Assembly: GCA_009700405.1 (NCBI GenBank)
Contig: WLMD01000041.1
Location: forward strand, 1 to 11,678
Source of the DNA: Actinomycetota bacterium
GTDB lineage: Bacteria; Actinomycetota; Actinomycetes; Nanopelagicales; Nanopelagicaceae
Length of the DNA stretch: 11,678 nt
Direction: 5' to 3'
Shown: positions 1-7,975 of the stretch, piece by piece
Position numbering within the stretch: the first letter of the stretch is position 1
How the letters are laid out: each line of letters begins with the position of its first letter
Position numbers and translations under genes: made by a program
Notes under the pieces: model-generated
The model's input: the letters and a program-made list of their open reading frames with translations, nothing else
The model's database searches: none
What the model was told of the DNA's origin: nothing

Positions 1-435
1 CTTTCACAAATAACCGACGACATTGCTCCAACAATCTGTGCAGAGCTTGGACTTGAAATTGCGAAACTAGACAAAGCAATTATTGGATCAAGTATGGGCG
101 GCCTTGCATCTCTCTATGCACTTGGCAAACGCCCTGATTTCTTCACGACAGCTTTGTCCTTTTCTACACATTGGCCCATTGGTGGAAACCCCTTAGTTGA
201 TGCACTCATCAATGGACTTCCACAACCTGGCTCACACAAAGTATGGATGAGCCACGGGGACAAGGGCCTTGATGCTGAATATAGCCCGTTTCAAAAATAT
301 GCCGATGCGCTAATGATTGAAAAGGGTTGGCACCTTCAGCAAGACTTCATGACAAAGACCTATAGTCGTTCGGGTCACAACGAACGTTCTTGGGCAAAGT
401 ACATAGATCAACCGATGAATTTCTGGCTAGCTTAG
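1..435 (+). CDS. Alpha/beta-hydrolase, putative esterase (5' end missing)
   Basis: The reading frame is open from base 1 to a TAG at 433-435 and gives the last 144 residues of a serine hydrolase; its start lies outside the window. A nucleophile elbow G-S-S-M-G-G (pattern GxSxGG) is visible with the probable catalytic serine at fragment residue 31. The likely acidic residue is in the segment H-G-D-K-G-L-D (fragment D87 or D91), and the likely catalytic histidine follows in S-R-S-G-H (H126), close to the C-terminus. Order and spacing fit the putative esterase family that includes esterase D and enterochelin-esterase-like proteins (Pfam PF00756). The substrate cannot be told from this fragment. 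It runs towards the glucan operon and its 3' end overlaps the last gene of that operon by nine bases, so it is a separate, convergent transcript. Family assignment is fairly secure, function is open. Confidence 0.8.
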   Translation, partial: LSQITDDIAPTICAELGLEIAKLDKAIIGSSMGGLASLYALGKRPDFFTTALSFSTHWPIGGNPLVDALINGLPQPGSHKVWMSHGDKGLDAEYSPFQKYADALMIEKGWHLQQDFMTKTYSRSGHNERSWAKYIDQPMNFWLA

Positions 436-2238
436 TTTGTATATTCCTACACCCGCTGATGCGAAATTAATCTTTGTCCCTGAAGTTATTGGACCATAAA
501 GCGTCTTTGCTTTTGTAAGGATCGCACCTAAATCAATCTGTGCACTCGTCCGAGTAACCACAACAAGAAGTTTCTCTTTTTTGCTTTCTCGGATATAGGC
601 AACGTAGTTATTTTCAGTTACCACCCATTGCAACCCTCCGTCAGACAGCGCATGGGATTTCCTGCGAATAGCAATCAATTTCTTTACTTCAGCAAGAAAA
701 TCTGTATCCCACGTATCTTTGTCATCCCAATTAATGGTCCTGCGCGCATCCTCGCCCCACGCACCTTGCAGGCCAACTTCGTCGCCGGCAAAAATTGAAG
801 GAACTCCTGGGTACGTCAGCAAAATTCCCATCCCTGCAATGTGGTGGGCAACATCATGCCCTACGACATTTCGAAAGCGAGCGGTGTCATGTGAATCTAG
901 AAGCAACATACTCGAGACAAGTGATCTCCACGGTATACCTGCATTAAAGGCAGACATTGCAGTAGCCATATCTTTTCCGGAAAAGGTTGGAATCGCTGTA
1001 GGTAAACCAAAGAATCCAAACTTCACGTCGGCATTGTGTTGTAACCATCCCCAAATTGGGCGCATAAATCCGTTGTAATTCATGGTTCCGTGCCAACCAA
1101 AACCATCAAGATCGGCAGGAAAGTTATCTGCATTTTCTGCAACTAGCCATGCATTGGGATTCGTCTCATCCATTGCATCACGAATGCCTTGGACGACCAT
1201 TGCATTTAAATTCTCGCCTTTGTAAACGCCCGTCATATTTCCGACATCAATTCGCCACCCCGACATGGAAAAAGGCGGTAATAGCCATTTCTTCACAATG
1301 GATCTCTTGCCGCTATACAGGAGTGCTTGAAGTTTCTCGGAGGAGAAATTTAGTTTTGGTAAGGAAGCAAGCCCCCACCAGCCTTCGTATCCATGCTTGA
1401 TGCTTTTGTCCCAGTAGAAAAATGCGCGTTCTTTGGACTTCTTATCTGTAAGCGCCTTCTTAATCCAAGGATGCCCAGCTCCGCAGTGATTGGTGGTCAA
1501 GTCCCCCATCATTGCGATGCCAGCCTTCTTGGCGGCGCCAGCAAGGGCAATCATCGCCTTATCTCCACCAAGTAATGGATCGACATGATCAAAACTACTT
1601 GCGTCATACCTATGAGTTGACGAGGCTGGAAAATACGGAGTGAAATAGATTCCGTTGATTCCTAGATCCTCTAGGTGAGATAAATTGGAACGGACACCAT
1701 CTAGATCCCCGCCAAAGAATTCATGTCCTGTGCTTTTATCCCGTCCGTGAGGAATGTCATTCCACTCTCGGGCAACAAAGGTTTTAGGCATGAGGGATTT
1801 GTACTTCTCACTGGTGGCAAAGCGGTCAGGAAATATTTGATAGAAAACGGATGAACGAATCCAAGAAGGATTTGCTGGTGTTGCCAACAGTTGAAAGTCC
1901 TGTGCGCTGGTGACATCGTAGGTATGAACGCCGCTGCCATTGAGCCACCTATAAGTGACGCCATCTAGCATGAGAAATCTGTAACTTGTTTTCTTGTTCA
2001 TGACTTCGGCTTTTACTGACCACCACGACTCACCATTGGCGGATGCAGACTTCTTCATAGGAAAATATCTTGGCTCGCCATCATGATAAATGCGAAGCAT
2101 TGCTTGATCTATAGGAAAATCATCTGGAGTACGAAACTTAAGAGTAATCTTCTCGCCAACTTCAGGAGAAGAGTTACTTACATAAAGTTCACTGCCATCA
2201 TGATGCGGGTATCGAAACGGTTGCATGGCTGAGCTCAT
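427..2238 (-). CDS. Cytoplasmic GH13 maltodextrin hydrolase (neopullulanase/maltodextrin-glucosidase-like)
   Basis: This 603-residue glycoside hydrolase family 13 enzyme probably cuts alpha-1,4 (perhaps also alpha-1,6) bonds of imported maltodextrins. Residues 1 to about 115 look like the N-terminal beta domain (CBM34-like) of neopullulanases, cyclomaltodextrinases and MalZ. The barrel opens with V-F-Y-Q-I-F-P-D-R-F (131-140). Conserved regions are D246-LTTN-H251 (I), G327-WRI-D331 with the nucleophile (II), V366-A-E368-N with the acid/base (III), and S449-H450-D451 with the transition-state stabiliser (IV). There is no signal peptide, so it should act in the cytoplasm. The ATG at 2238 is preceded by AAAGGAAAG about five bases upstream, which supports this start over the Met four codons later. 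The gene starts inside the preceding amylase gene (41-bp overlap), suggesting translational coupling as the last gene of the operon. Region III lacks the E-x-W-H form common in neopullulanases, so exact bond specificity is uncertain. Confidence 0.9.
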   Translation of the reverse strand: MSSAMQPFRYPHHDGSELYVSNSSPEVGEKITLKFRTPDDFPIDQAMLRIYHDGEPRYFPMKKSASANGESWWSVKAEVMNKKTSYRFLMLDGVTYRWLNGSGVHTYDVTSAQDFQLLATPANPSWIRSSVFYQIFPDRFATSEKYKSLMPKTFVAREWNDIPHGRDKSTGHEFFGGDLDGVRSNLSHLEDLGINGIYFTPYFPASSTHRYDASSFDHVDPLLGGDKAMIALAGAAKKAGIAMMGDLTTNHCGAGHPWIKKALTDKKSKERAFFYWDKSIKHGYEGWWGLASLPKLNFSSEKLQALLYSGKRSIVKKWLLPPFSMSGWRIDVGNMTGVYKGENLNAMVVQGIRDAMDETNPNAWLVAENADNFPADLDGFGWHGTMNYNGFMRPIWGWLQHNADVKFGFFGLPTAIPTFSGKDMATAMSAFNAGIPWRSLVSSMLLLDSHDTARFRNVVGHDVAHHIAGMGILLTYPGVPSIFAGDEVGLQGAWGEDARRTINWDDKDTWDTDFLAEVKKLIAIRRKSHALSDGGLQWVVTENNYVAYIRESKKEKLLVVVTRTSAQIDLGAILTKAKTLYGPITSGTKINFASAGVGIYKLS

Positions 2239-4156
2239 AGCTCTTTCCTTTCGAATTCGTTGCAGTAGCCCTTATTTCCAGAGTTTGCCCAAGGAAATCC
2301 TGAGGGTCAATATAAACTCGGTAAGGGGCATTTGTATCAACACCTAGTGGTTGCCAACCCCCACCGCTAGCCATCTTGGCTTCGAAATTGACTGTGAGTA
2401 GGTCACTGGTAGTTAAGGCGGCCTTTGCTTCCAAGAACCCAGTGAGATCATCTTCAGTCACGATTAATTTACCCGGTTTGACTGATGTGAGATCGATAGT
2501 TTTGTTAGCTTTTAATATGACTGTTGAAAGGGCCGGGACTGTAAGAGTTATCTTCTCTCCTTTGACCACTTGAATTGGGCTCCCAAGTAGCACTTTCCAC
2601 CCGCCTTGCGAAGTGGCTGTCGTGACCACAGCTTTTTGAGCTTTATCCGAGTTATTAAAAGCAACTACATATTCGCGATTCTCTTTCACATCTTTCTTCG
2701 AAATTACAAAGAGTGAACCCGAAGTGGATCGTATTTGCATCTGTGAATTTGATAAGCCAGGATTTGCAGACCGCAGTGCAGCAAGAGATTTTATGTACTT
2801 TGCTATTGGGTTGGTTGCAGTAACTGCGAACGAATCACCATTTCCAATTAACTTCCCACCAACCCTGGCCTCTGACTTCCAAAATCCAACTTGCGTCGAA
2901 AACATATCCTGGCGAGCTAACTGATCGGTACCATCGCCGGTTCCTGTCATTCCAACTTCATCGCCATAGTAAACAGTAGGAATTCCACGTGAAAAATACA
3001 TAAGTGCGTTAGCTAGGAGGGTTCTTGGAAGAAGTTGATTAGCTTTCTGAACTTTTCTGGATTCAATGATGTATGCAGAACGTCCCATGTCATGATTGCC
3101 GATAAAGGTAACAAGATTATTTGCATCTGATGTTGCACTCGTATAAAGATCATCAGATAGGAAGAGCGACTCTAAATCAGCCGCACCTGAATACCCTGAG
3201 GCAAAATCTGTGGCACTTTTTTGAAATGGAAAATCAAGAACAGTTTGTAGTTTATTTCGCCGAACATACGTCATTAAGTCATTAACGTTATTAATCGCGA
3301 CTTCACCAAATATTGTAAAGTTTGAAATACCAGCGCTTTGGGCTGAATTTTGAATTAGTGGGCTCCAATTTTTAAAGAAGTTGTCATCCACATGGCGGGC
3401 AGTATCGACGCGAAATCCAGAGAATCCAAAGTCCTTAATCCATTTGCCATAGACATCAGCCCAACCTTGATAAACCGCTTGTTTTTCGGTTGCAAGGTCA
3501 TCTAAAGAATAGAAATCACCAATTTGAAGACAAGACCCATCGCCCCAGCATTTATCCATGGCCCCTACGTTGTGATAATTCGTAAGATCATTAAGCCAAC
3601 TTGGGCTTTTAGCATTCTCTTGACCGGCAGGTATGAAAGCTTTCTGATTCTCATAGCTAATCACATCACCCGTGTGGTTAGTAACGACATCAAGAATTAT
3701 CTTAAGATGTTGTTTCTTGGCACATTCCATAAATGCTTTGAGATCATCTTTAGTTCCAAGATGAGGATCTACATTGAGAAAATCCAACCCCCAGTAGCCG
3801 TGATAGCCAGCTCCGTGACTTGTAGCGGGAGCTTGAACAACAATTGGAGTAATCCATACGGCTGTAAAGCCCAAAGATTTAATTCGCGCTAACCCGTTAT
3901 CGCCGCTCGTGCATGTGCCTGTGAGTCCTTTTAGGTCTCCTCCATGGAAGAAAGCCTTTTCGCTCGGATCAAATCCAATATCGCCAGAAATGCTGTCGTT
4001 GCTTCTGTCTCCATTTGCATACCGATCTGGCATAACAAAGTAGATGAGATCTTTTGCGAGTCCAACTGTGGGCAAGGCGGGAGATGCCGCTGTAGCCATT
4101 GAGGTAGCAAGTAGAAAGAATGCAAGTAGCGAAGCAAAAGTGGCTTTGCGCTTCAA
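2198..4156 (-). CDS. Secreted GH13 alpha-amylase
   Basis: This 652-residue extracellular amylase would hydrolyse starch or glycogen to maltodextrins for the adjacent importer. Residues 1 to about 24 form a Sec signal peptide: K-R-K, a hydrophobic stretch, then an A-T-A-A cleavage area. The GH13 barrel shows M-P-D-R-Y-A-N-G-D (42-50), D156-VVTN-H161, G247-FRV-D251 (nucleophile), F-G-E285 (acid/base) and N354-H355-D356. Cysteines C203 and C209 are placed to form a disulfide, in keeping with export. A beta-rich domain follows the barrel (about 450-550), and residues 555-652 form a further beta/Ig-like segment I cannot name. No classical starch-binding domain (CBM20/25/26) is recognisable. The start is TTG: an in-frame stop lies four codons upstream, so no ATG or GTG start exists, and AAGGGA within the end of malG sits five bases before it. 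Only two bases separate it from the malG stop, pointing to co-translation. Confidence 0.92.
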   Translation of the reverse strand: MKRKATFASLLAFFLLATSMATAASPALPTVGLAKDLIYFVMPDRYANGDRSNDSISGDIGFDPSEKAFFHGGDLKGLTGTCTSGDNGLARIKSLGFTAVWITPIVVQAPATSHGAGYHGYWGLDFLNVDPHLGTKDDLKAFMECAKKQHLKIILDVVTNHTGDVISYENQKAFIPAGQENAKSPSWLNDLTNYHNVGAMDKCWGDGSCLQIGDFYSLDDLATEKQAVYQGWADVYGKWIKDFGFSGFRVDTARHVDDNFFKNWSPLIQNSAQSAGISNFTIFGEVAINNVNDLMTYVRRNKLQTVLDFPFQKSATDFASGYSGAADLESLFLSDDLYTSATSDANNLVTFIGNHDMGRSAYIIESRKVQKANQLLPRTLLANALMYFSRGIPTVYYGDEVGMTGTGDGTDQLARQDMFSTQVGFWKSEARVGGKLIGNGDSFAVTATNPIAKYIKSLAALRSANPGLSNSQMQIRSTSGSLFVISKKDVKENREYVVAFNNSDKAQKAVVTTATSQGGWKVLLGSPIQVVKGEKITLTVPALSTVILKANKTIDLTSVKPGKLIVTEDDLTGFLEAKAALTTSDLLTVNFEAKMASGGGWQPLGVDTNAPYRVYIDPQDFLGQTLEIRATATNSKGKSYELSHATVSIPAS

Positions 4157-4158
4157 AA

Positions 4159-5010
4159 TTATCCCTTAACCGAACCTGCCGTTAAGCCATTGACAATGTA
4201 TTTCTGTAGAGACAAGAAAATTACGACAATTGGGATAGAGGCCAAGATAGAACCAGCGGCAAACGGTCCCCAGTTTTGAGAATATTGTCCGCCGATGAAT
4301 TGCTGTAAGCCAACCGCAACTGTGCGGCCATCCATTTCAACTAAGAATAGGCGAGCTAAAATAAACTCGTTGAAGGTTCCGATGAAACTTAGAAGACTGA
4401 CAACAGCGAGAACTGGCGCTGCAAGTGGAACGAAAATTAGCCAGTAAGTCTGTACAGCACTTGCACCATCGATCTTGGCTGCTTCGTCTAGCTCGGCAGG
4501 AATTGAATCAACAAATCCCTTAAGCAACCAAATGTTTACGCCCATGGATCCACCAAGGTAAACCAAAACAAGTCCAGCTTGGCTACCTAAACCAATCTGA
4601 GGTGCAAACCTATATACGCGTTCCATGATTACGTATACGGCAGAAAGAGCAAGAATTGCTGGAAACATTTGGACTAAAAGAAGAAGTTGGATACCAAATT
4701 TCTTACCTTTAAATTTCAATCGGCTGAAAGCGAATGCAGATGCGGCTCCTATAACAACCGAACAGATTGCCACCGTGGAAGCAATTACTAATGAGTTCTG
4801 CACCCAATGCATAAAGGGGATTTTTGGTGAATTGAAGAGGAACCTAAAGTTCTTTAATGAAAACTCTGTCGGGACAAACGAGGTGAGATGCAAACTTCCG
4901 TTTGTACTCAATGAAGAAAGAACAACTAAATAGAGCGGGAAAAGTGAAAAGAGGCATACTGCAATGGCAAGTACATGGCGCCAGAGGTTTTCCCTCACCC
5001 AATTGTTCAT
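4159..5010 (-). CDS. malG: Maltose/maltodextrin ABC transporter permease MalG
   Basis: This 283-residue inner-membrane permease pairs with MalF to form the maltodextrin channel. It has an N-terminal membrane segment (about 12-33), a run of further hydrophobic segments, and the EAA loop that docks to the ABC ATPase, with E-L-D-E-A-A-K-I-D-G-A at 173-183. The C-terminus V-N-G-L-T-A-G-S-V-K-G is almost the same as that of E. coli MalG as I remember it, which separates it from generic sugar permeases. Its ATG overlaps the malF stop by four bases (ATGA), with GGAG a short distance upstream, a classic translational-coupling arrangement. Length is close to the usual 280-296 residues. Nothing in it looks damaged. 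Confidence 0.95.
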   Translation of the reverse strand: MNNWVRENLWRHVLAIAVCLFSLFPLYLVVLSSLSTNGSLHLTSFVPTEFSLKNFRFLFNSPKIPFMHWVQNSLVIASTVAICSVVIGAASAFAFSRLKFKGKKFGIQLLLLVQMFPAILALSAVYVIMERVYRFAPQIGLGSQAGLVLVYLGGSMGVNIWLLKGFVDSIPAELDEAAKIDGASAVQTYWLIFVPLAAPVLAVVSLLSFIGTFNEFILARLFLVEMDGRTVAVGLQQFIGGQYSQNWGPFAAGSILASIPIVVIFLSLQKYIVNGLTAGSVKG

Positions 5011-6545
5011 CCGAAGGTCTCCATAACTTTCGACTTCTTGAGGCCATACAAGGAGATGGATGCGACCAGAACAAAAATGAGGACTGAAATAGCGCTAGCT
5101 AATCCGAAATCTTGAGTGTTATTACCAAAGGCGATTTGGTAGGTGTAACTGATCAGAATGTCGGTAGCCCCCGCGATCTGTCCATCCAAGGTTTCTCGAG
5201 GCCCTCCACCTGTCAACAAATAAATCAAGTTAAAGTTATTGAAATTAAAGGCAAATGATGCAATGAGCAAAGGGGACAATATCTGAAGCAGTAGAGGAAG
5301 GGTGATCTTCCTAAAGATTTGGCGAGGATTCGCACCATCAATTGCTGCAGCCTCTTGAAGTTCAGTGGGGATGGCCTGCAACGAACCCGAGCAGATCAAA
5401 TAGAAGTATGGGAAACCTAGCCACAGATTTACAAGAAGTACCGCTCCGCGAGCAAAATTGGCATCTGTGAACCAAGCGATGTGAGTGTGCAGTAGGTTAT
5501 TAATCGCACCAAATTCAGTGTCGAACATTCCTGCCCAAATCAAAATACTCATAACGCTAGGCATGGCATAAGGCAAGATCAAAATAGAACGATATATACG
5601 ACGTCCGCGGATCTTTCTATTAAGTGCCATGGCTAGTAGAAGTCCGAGAGCAAATGTCGTAAGCACCGACATTCCAGCAAAAACCACCGTCCAAATAAAG
5701 ACCTTAATTAGAGGTGTGCGCACTTTTTCATCGGATACGAGCTTTGTGTAATTCTCAAACCAAATGGGTGCACGCCAGCCCGGGGTAAGCATTTCATCTG
5801 GCGCGCCGACTTTGGCCCAATTGCCTCGACCGTTGTCTTTGTATGTATCGCCTGTGACTACATTCTTGATTACTCCCGCTGCTTTGTCATAGGTCAGCGA
5901 TTGTTGAAAGACTGCTCCGACGTTCTGGCCTTCGATTCCGATATAAAACTTATCTTGATATTTATAATGAATCCTCGAGTAATCATCACTCTTGGAAAGC
6001 GTCTCTGCCGAAATTAATGTAAAGCCGGGGGCAGCAGTTGCCACACCATTTTCATCTAATGTCACACTGGAAGCCGGTACTTCGGTACGCGCGTCTTTTG
6101 TAGAGATAAAGAACTTATTATTTGCTATATCTGAAACTAAGATTGCGAAATCTCCCGATGGAGTTTCTCCAACATTGATATCAAATGTGGTTCCATTAGC
6201 GTCAGGTTCGGCACCAAGAGTTACAACTTGTTCGGTCGCTTCGACTTTTCCAAGAATATTCCCAGTTTGATAATGATATGTGGACATGGAAAGTGTAAAA
6301 ATAATTGGGGCTATGACGAATGCAATGAAGAAAAGGATTCCCGGAACAAAGAACTTAAGCGGGATAGAAAACTTAGTGAGATAAGTAAAATTGAGCGCCA
6401 AAATTGCAAATAGGAGAAAGGATCCAATCGCATATTCTTTTTGAACAAAGGCATGTTCTGTGAGCAAGGCAAGTATGGCGGTCACTATTGCAAGTAGTGC
6501 AACCTTGCCCATAAACGCGAAATTACCGCGTACAAATCCGCTCAC
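5007..6545 (-). CDS. malF: Maltose/maltodextrin ABC transporter permease MalF with large extracytoplasmic loop
   Basis: This 512-residue permease is the MalG partner. Three membrane segments (about 12-30, 40-57, 64-86) precede a long polar region (about 90-275), then five more follow (about 278-302, 318-340, 367-388, 420-442, 481-502). That gives eight segments with a large P2-like loop, the layout of E. coli MalF. The EAA loop is E-L-Q-E-A-A-A-I-D-G-A at 396-406. The stretch F-A-F-N-F-N-N-F (431-438) followed by L-L-T-G-G-G-P is typical of MalF. In E. coli the P2 loop contacts MalE, and its C-terminal part (G-N-W to the next helix) is recognisable here. The start is GTG; AAGGAG lies 11 bases upstream, rather far, so this start is slightly uncertain and Met12 is an alternative. 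The gene follows malE after a 119-base gap holding a strong stem-loop and overlaps malG by four bases. Confidence 0.94.
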   Translation of the reverse strand: MSGFVRGNFAFMGKVALLAIVTAILALLTEHAFVQKEYAIGSFLLFAILALNFTYLTKFSIPLKFFVPGILFFIAFVIAPIIFTLSMSTYHYQTGNILGKVEATEQVVTLGAEPDANGTTFDINVGETPSGDFAILVSDIANNKFFISTKDARTEVPASSVTLDENGVATAAPGFTLISAETLSKSDDYSRIHYKYQDKFYIGIEGQNVGAVFQQSLTYDKAAGVIKNVVTGDTYKDNGRGNWAKVGAPDEMLTPGWRAPIWFENYTKLVSDEKVRTPLIKVFIWTVVFAGMSVLTTFALGLLLAMALNRKIRGRRIYRSILILPYAMPSVMSILIWAGMFDTEFGAINNLLHTHIAWFTDANFARGAVLLVNLWLGFPYFYLICSGSLQAIPTELQEAAAIDGANPRQIFRKITLPLLLQILSPLLIASFAFNFNNFNLIYLLTGGGPRETLDGQIAGATDILISYTYQIAFGNNTQDFGLASAISVLIFVLVASISLYGLKKSKVMETFG

Positions 6546-6604
6546 TGGAGTGGCTTCTCCTTTTTATCTCGAGTTAAACTTTCGTTGAATACCTGTAAAG
6601 AGTA

Positions 6605-6634
6605 GCGTGGGCGGGAAATTTCTCCCGCCCACGC
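6605..6634 (-). terminator. Strong stem-loop in the malE-malF gap (partial terminator or mRNA stabiliser)
   Basis: Perfect 12-bp inverted repeat: GCGTGGGCGGGA at 6605-6616 pairs with TCCCGCCCACGC at 6623-6634 around a six-base loop. It lies 30 bases past the malE stop. In the direction of malE transcription it is followed by TACTCTTTAC, only a weak U-rich stretch. It is much more GC-rich than its surroundings. Stem-loops between malE and malF that stop part of transcription, or block 3' decay so that binding protein is made in excess over permease, are well known in ABC operons. That role is inferred here. Confidence 0.75.
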
Positions 6635-6664
6635 CATTCAACTACTTAATCTGAGCCCTACGAT

Positions 6665-7927
6665 TTAGAGATCAGCTTTTCCAACTGCAACGTTCTTCTT
6701 CCACATTGCGGCTAGCTTCTTGCCTTCAACAACAGCATCTTTGCCTTGGACCAAAACTGCGGTCCAGTATCCACCTGATGAATCCCAGTAGTTAGCTCCA
6801 CCGGCATTGCTGCCAAGGAACGCACCGATTTGTGGGATACCAGCAAGAGTTGCTGCGTTAGCCATGTTCTTCTGAGCTTCGGAAACTGATGCGCTTGCTT
6901 GTGCATCTAGGTTAGCCGGTGGGCGAAGTTCAATAGCTTCGTATGCAATTTGGCCAGCGGCAGATGCAAAGTAGCCAGTCAGAAGTGACTTGGCTGCAAC
7001 TGCTACGCCGTGCTTCTCTGCATTTGTTGTTAGGAATGCGCCGTTGACGCTACCGAACATGTGGCCGTATGTACCGGCAACAACGCCTGGTACTGGCATG
7101 AAGTTCATTGTGAAGCCTAGATCCGCATACTTCTTCCACTCCCAGTTACCGAGTGTTGCGTATGGAACTAGACCAGCCTTGAAGTTATCTGCGCAACCTG
7201 TGTCAGTTGCTGGGAAGAAGCCGTTGCTCTTGCCGTTGGCATCTAGCAAATACTTCTTAACGTTGTTACCAAAAGTTGTTCCGTTGAAGCCCTTGTAGAC
7301 ATCTGGAACACCCTTTGCGCGCATGAAGTATGGATCTGCGCCTAGAGCTGAAAGACCTGAAAGTCCGCCCCATGCCATTCCTCCGCCAGTAAAGCAAAGA
7401 CCAGCTTTAAGACCCTTAGATACTTTGTTTGCCTTGTAGAAATCAACCATGTCGCCGTAAGTCTTTGGCGCAGTTGTAACGAGCTTTGTGTTGTAAACCA
7501 TTGCTACGTTGTTGATATCTACAGGTACTCCGTAAATCTTTTTCTTGTAAGTAAGATCAAAGAAGTTCGTAGCTGCAAACTTTGACTTTTGTGAAGCGGT
7601 AAGTGTTACTGGAGCGAGCTTTCCGCTCTTAGCCAACTTCGTTACCCAGTCATTTCCACCGATGAAAATATCTGGACCAGCTGATCCAGTGTATTTATCA
7701 AGTGCATCGCCTAGTGCATCGTAACTTGAGAAACTTACGACCTTGATTGTGCTGCCTGGAATAACATTTGGGTTAGCAGCAAAAAGAGTTGTTAGATGGG
7801 GTCCGCGTGTTTCGTCCGCCCAGATAAGAATTTCACTTGCAGCGTGTGCGGCAGGAACCACAGTTGCTGTTATTGCGAGAGCGGCACTGGCGATAACGCC
7901 AAATAAGCCGAGACGCTTACGATTCAT
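6665..7927 (-). CDS. malE: Maltodextrin-type ABC substrate-binding protein (MalE-like)
   Basis: This 420-residue extracytoplasmic binding protein captures the substrate for MalFG. A signal peptide spans residues 1-29: N-R-K-R, a hydrophobic core, then the signal-peptidase-I-type site A-A-H-A before A-S-E-I. The mature protein has typical family 1 binding-protein features: I-L-I-W-A-D-E at the start, G-P-D-I-F-I-G (84-90), Y-G-V-P-V-D (132-137) and Y-N-T-K-L (145-149). Two cysteines, C178 and C245, could form a disulfide. There is no cysteine in the signal region, so no lipoprotein anchor is visible, which is unusual for a monoderm. The frame could be extended to 7996, but the ATG at 7927 is chosen because GGAGG lies five bases before it and the signal peptide starts directly there; the extension would overlap the predicted promoter. 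Operon context with malF and malG supports maltodextrin as ligand. Confidence 0.92.
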   Translation of the reverse strand: MNRKRLGLFGVIASAALAITATVVPAAHAASEILIWADETRGPHLTTLFAANPNVIPGSTIKVVSFSSYDALGDALDKYTGSAGPDIFIGGNDWVTKLAKSGKLAPVTLTASQKSKFAATNFFDLTYKKKIYGVPVDINNVAMVYNTKLVTTAPKTYGDMVDFYKANKVSKGLKAGLCFTGGGMAWGGLSGLSALGADPYFMRAKGVPDVYKGFNGTTFGNNVKKYLLDANGKSNGFFPATDTGCADNFKAGLVPYATLGNWEWKKYADLGFTMNFMPVPGVVAGTYGHMFGSVNGAFLTTNAEKHGVAVAAKSLLTGYFASAAGQIAYEAIELRPPANLDAQASASVSEAQKNMANAATLAGIPQIGAFLGSNAGGANYWDSSGGYWTAVLVQGKDAVVEGKKLAAMWKKNVAVGKADL

Positions 7928-7932
7928 TAAAT

Positions 7933-7937
7933 CCTCC
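7933..7937 (-). promoter_or_regulatory. malE ribosome binding site
   Basis: GGAGG on the minus strand, five bases before the ATG at 7927. It is the strongest Shine-Dalgarno sequence in the window. It fixes the malE start and fits high production of the binding protein. Confidence 0.85.
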
Positions 7938-7975
7938 ATGGATTGAATTGCTGCACGAGGGGTGTCAGCATGGCT

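Noticed and set aside
3524..3892. Open frame antisense to the secreted amylase (122 codons)
   Set aside because: It lies opposite conserved GH13 catalytic motifs and resembles no protein family; treated as a chance frame.
6546..6604. Possible internal promoter for malF (TTTACA, 17 bases, TAACTC on the minus strand)
   Set aside because: The -10 matches only two of six bases, so I do not count it.
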